A DNA stretch of 9,725 nt from Taibaiella sp. Lineage in GTDB: Bacteria > Bacteroidota > Bacteroidia > Chitinophagales > Chitinophagaceae. The position numbers and the translations under genes are program-made. Location of the stretch: the NCBI GenBank assembly GCA_019454705.1, contig JACFNS010000064.1, positions 1-9,725 of the forward strand, written 5' to 3'. Positions 7,594-9,725 of the stretch are shown piece after piece (the stretch's first letter is position 1; every line of letters starts with the position of its first letter). The notes under the pieces were generated by a model that saw only the letters and a list, made by a program, of their open reading frames with translations, was not told where the DNA came from and searched no databases.

Positions 7594-8811
7594 TTAGTTG
7601 TTGATGCCCTCCATTTTTTCTTCAAGATAATCAGCAACTTTTATAATAAACTCATCCATGTTGTAACTGTCCAATAAGTCTTTGCCATTCTTGCCGATTT
7701 TTATTGCTTCTTCCCTGTTATTGTAAGCCCAAAGTATAGCATCCCTTATTGATTCAGAACTTCGGATGGGTATTATTTTACAGCCCATGGGGCTCCTGCT
7801 AAGCAACTCCGCTGAACCACAATTATTCGTCAGCACTACCGGTACTCCATAATGAGCTGCTTCCAGGGCAACATAAGGACCTGCATCTGTAAGGCTGGGT
7901 ACTACACACAGGTCTTTGCTTTCTAATACTTTGGTCACATCTTCAACGCGTCCATGATAGTGTACATTCTTCAGGTTGCTGAAGTGTGCTTCAAAATATT
8001 GGTTCAATGCACCGTCAATACGCCCGATAATATGTAGTTTCATTTTGTCACGTCCTGGCTCTGCCATTAGTTCTTTCCATGCTTCCAGCAGGTATTGCAG
8101 CCCTTTGAGGGGCACGGTAGTTGCGATATATATTACATCAAAAGTGTCGCCAACAACTCTTTCTTTATACTTGTATGGTTTAAAGTCCGGTTTCAGGTGC
8201 CCGTCAATTTTTACCAGTTCATGTGTTCTGCCTGTACCGGCATACGATTCATAAACCGTGGGATAAGTACATAGCACTGTATCAACGTAGCCTATCGAGT
8301 TATTGTATAATTTAATCCTTGGTGCGTAGGTATATGGTTCTGGCCGGCTAATACCCAGTTTAGTATTTTCTTCAGATACTATTTTATAGATATAATTCTC
8401 CTCATGATTTGCAGGTACGTATATGATTTTTACGCCCATCCTCTTTGCCTTGGCAAAGGTTCTTTTCATATGGGCGTTGGTAGTAAACAGGATGTCAATA
8501 TCCGGGGTGATATGCGCCCTGCATTGCATGTCAAATAAATGCTCTTGTATCAGCCTGAACCTATAATCGGGCAGTTTGATAAACCTGTTTAATTTGTTCA
8601 GCAGGAACAGGTAGTACCTTGACCAGCGGGAAACAGGTTCGCTGGGGAAAGGGGTTTCGTACTTGCCCTTTGATGAAACTATAAATTTTTTAAGCATGCC
8701 ACGTTTGTGCAACTGTGCGGAAACATAGTAGCCCAGCTTCGCCATACCACCACCACTTTTGGCAGTCAGCGACTGGAACGATACTACTAATATTTTCCCT
8801 TGCCTGTTCAT
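7594..8811 (-). CDS. Glycosyltransferase, GT4-like, upstream member of a tandem paralogous pair
   Basis: A 405-residue GT-B glycosyltransferase, paralogue of the next gene downstream. Strand 1 and the following loop read GKILVVSFQSLTAKSGGGMA (5-24), a glycine-rich segment where GT4 enzymes contact substrate. SSKGKYETPFPSEPVS (46-61) and SRYYLFLLNKLN (64-75) are shared with the partner. NYIYKIVSEENTKLG (139-153) is a second shared block. The donor domain includes TTVPLKGLQYLLEAW (231-245), HIIGRIDG (260-267) and PSLTDAGPYVALEAAHYGVP (305-324), giving D309-x7-E317 in place of EX7E, as in the partner. GSAELLSR (332-339) follows. Its ATG overlaps the deacetylase stop as ATGA, so the two are probably translated together. 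A 16-base identical stretch (8760-8775 and 7548-7563) marks the shared 5' ends, but silent differences around it argue against very recent duplication. Donor and acceptor sugars are unknown. Confidence 0.88.
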   Translation of the reverse strand: MNRQGKILVVSFQSLTAKSGGGMAKLGYYVSAQLHKRGMLKKFIVSSKGKYETPFPSEPVSRWSRYYLFLLNKLNRFIKLPDYRFRLIQEHLFDMQCRAHITPDIDILFTTNAHMKRTFAKAKRMGVKIIYVPANHEENYIYKIVSEENTKLGISRPEPYTYAPRIKLYNNSIGYVDTVLCTYPTVYESYAGTGRTHELVKIDGHLKPDFKPYKYKERVVGDTFDVIYIATTVPLKGLQYLLEAWKELMAEPGRDKMKLHIIGRIDGALNQYFEAHFSNLKNVHYHGRVEDVTKVLESKDLCVVPSLTDAGPYVALEAAHYGVPVVLTNNCGSAELLSRSPMGCKIIPIRSSESIRDAILWAYNNREEAIKIGKNGKDLLDSYNMDEFIIKVADYLEEKMEGINN

Positions 8812-9692
8812 TTCAGCATTTCAGATAAAGACATTTTTTCCACCCTGTACTTTGATACATAATCCAGGAAGTCCATCAACACCTGTTTCATGGTCAGTTT
8901 CTCATCATATACCATAGGGTAGTCAAATTCAACATAGTGGGTAGACAGCACAAAATCGCCATCATATTTCCGCACCATGTCAAAATCATATTTCAGCTCA
9001 TCCAGCTTTGTAGTGGGCTGCAGTGGATAGTGGTAAGCTATTTCATTATGGTTGCTGTATCGCAGCACTTTGGGGTAATCACTCTCCCTGTGTAGCAGTT
9101 TAAATGTCAGTTGTTTGCTGATATTGTACAGCCCTTTCAGGTTCTTCTCTTTTTTATAAAAAGGTATGCCGCCGCCACATATATTGAGCCCTGCATCTAA
9201 TACTGATCTGTATCCCATTTCGCTCAACAGGTTTTGTGGTGGAGTGAATACGGTTATATCTGCATGTAGCAGGTTGTTCAGGTGGGCTACTTCTGTTTTT
9301 ATTTCATCGGCCAGGTAGCGGGTAGTAAAATACTCAGCTCCTAATACGTAGTTATTACTACGCCCTTCCGGTGGCACCGGGTCGCCGTTTCTATGGTGTT
9401 TGGCATGAAAGGAGATATCTAATTTGCCATCAGCAATTTTGTTTTTCAGAAATGAAACTAACGTTGTGTTCTCATCAATAGGGTGAACCGCATCGTCGTT
9501 CTTCCAGGCTTCCCAATCTGTATTCTGCTTGTCTTTATATATCTGGTTTACCCAATATAGCCAGTTACCTTTTACTTTCGATATCAGGCTGAGCGTAGGT
9601 GCGAAATCATTCCATATCTGGCTGTAACAGTTTTCCAGCTCTTCCGGCCGTGTGTAGTAGTTAGTATCGTCATCCCTTATAGCAAACCTCAT
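8808..9692 (-). CDS. Putative polysaccharide deacetylase, divergent NodB/CE4-like
   Basis: A 294-residue protein with a divergent set of carbohydrate esterase 4 (NodB homology) motifs. FAIRDDDTNYYT (3-14) ends strand 1 with an Asp cluster (D7-D9) in place of TFDDGP. ISFHAKHH (93-100) contains H96-x3-H100, the metal-binding HxxxH pattern. VFTPPQN (148-154) sits where CE4 enzymes have R-x-P-P-(Y/F), and STHYVEF (250-256), with H252, may supply the late catalytic His. Family members hydrolyse N- or O-acetyl groups from sugars using a divalent metal. There is no signal peptide or membrane segment, so it is predicted to be cytoplasmic and may act on a lipid-linked or soluble intermediate rather than on secreted polymer. 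It is the first visible gene of the glycosyltransferase operon and overlaps the next by 4 bp. The start was chosen as the ATG immediately before strand 1. The substrate is unknown, and the missing canonical TFDDGP makes activity uncertain. Confidence 0.72.
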   Translation of the reverse strand: MRFAIRDDDTNYYTRPEELENCYSQIWNDFAPTLSLISKVKGNWLYWVNQIYKDKQNTDWEAWKNDDAVHPIDENTTLVSFLKNKIADGKLDISFHAKHHRNGDPVPPEGRSNNYVLGAEYFTTRYLADEIKTEVAHLNNLLHADITVFTPPQNLLSEMGYRSVLDAGLNICGGGIPFYKKEKNLKGLYNISKQLTFKLLHRESDYPKVLRYSNHNEIAYHYPLQPTTKLDELKYDFDMVRKYDGDFVLSTHYVEFDYPMVYDEKLTMKQVLMDFLDYVSKYRVEKMSLSEMLK

Positions 9693-9725
9693 CGCGTTGT
9701 TATTTATGGTATTGATTTATTGCCT
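9693..9725 (-). other. Short AT-rich stretch upstream of the deacetylase gene
   Basis: The last 33 bp, read on the minus strand, are AT-rich with stop codons in several places. They show no TAnnTTTG element and no clear Shine-Dalgarno sequence before the ATG at 9692. This could be the tail of an upstream gene or an intergenic gap. The operon promoter is therefore probably outside the window. Confidence 0.4.

Noticed and set aside
7548..8775. Direct repeat of 16 identical bases (7548-7563 and 8760-8775) as a possible mobile-element or attachment-site repeat
   Set aside because: Both copies encode the same SFQSLTA region of the two paralogous glycosyltransferases, in the same frame and position, so the repeat reflects gene duplication and protein conservation.
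1..9725. Defence system, CRISPR array, phage or toxin-antitoxin content
   Set aside because: No regularly spaced repeats, nuclease, integrase or small toxin-like pairs were seen. All strongly supported genes fit glycan biosynthesis.

Overview
The window is part of a surface-polysaccharide (exopolysaccharide, capsule or O-antigen type) biosynthesis locus. It probably comes from a member of the Bacteroidota. The evidence for that is indirect: a promoter of the TTG-N20-TAnnTTTG type precedes the asparagine synthase gene, gene starts lack clear Shine-Dalgarno sequences, base composition is moderate, and the membrane protein resembles polymerase-like proteins I associate with that phylum. No rRNA, tRNA, CRISPR array, insertion sequence or integrase was seen.

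Layout, left to right. Positions 1-1551 (minus strand) hold the first 517 codons of a class-B asparagine synthase (asnB), cut by the window edge. A 49-bp divergent gap carries the likely asnB promoter. Positions 1601-3010 (plus strand) encode a 469-residue multi-spanning membrane protein that could be a glycan polymerase or GT-C-like enzyme. It converges on, and overlaps by 23 bp, the last gene of a long minus-strand block.

That block runs from 9692 down to 2988 and reads, in transcription order: a NodB/CE4-like deacetylase (8808-9692), two tandem paralogous GT-B glycosyltransferases (7594-8811 and 6382-7590), and three further GT4-like glycosyltransferases (5187-6392, 4070-5194, 2988-4073). 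Every junction is an overlap of 4-11 bp or a 3-bp gap, so this is almost certainly one operon with coupled translation. Its promoter must lie beyond the right edge, because the last 33 bp show none.

Inferred joint role: the five glycosyltransferases add sugars one after another to a lipid-linked repeat unit on the cytoplasmic face, and the deacetylase trims an N- or O-acyl group from a sugar intermediate. The membrane protein may polymerise the exported unit or transfer a sugar to it. The AsnB-like protein either makes asparagine or amidates a uronic-acid sugar. No initiating phosphoglycosyltransferase, flippase, export channel or nucleotide-sugar gene lies inside the window; these are expected nearby if the locus is complete. 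The most distinctive features are the tandem glycosyltransferase pair, whose members share an unusually conserved N-terminal block and an Asp in place of the first Glu of the EX7E motif, and the signal-less deacetylase beside them.
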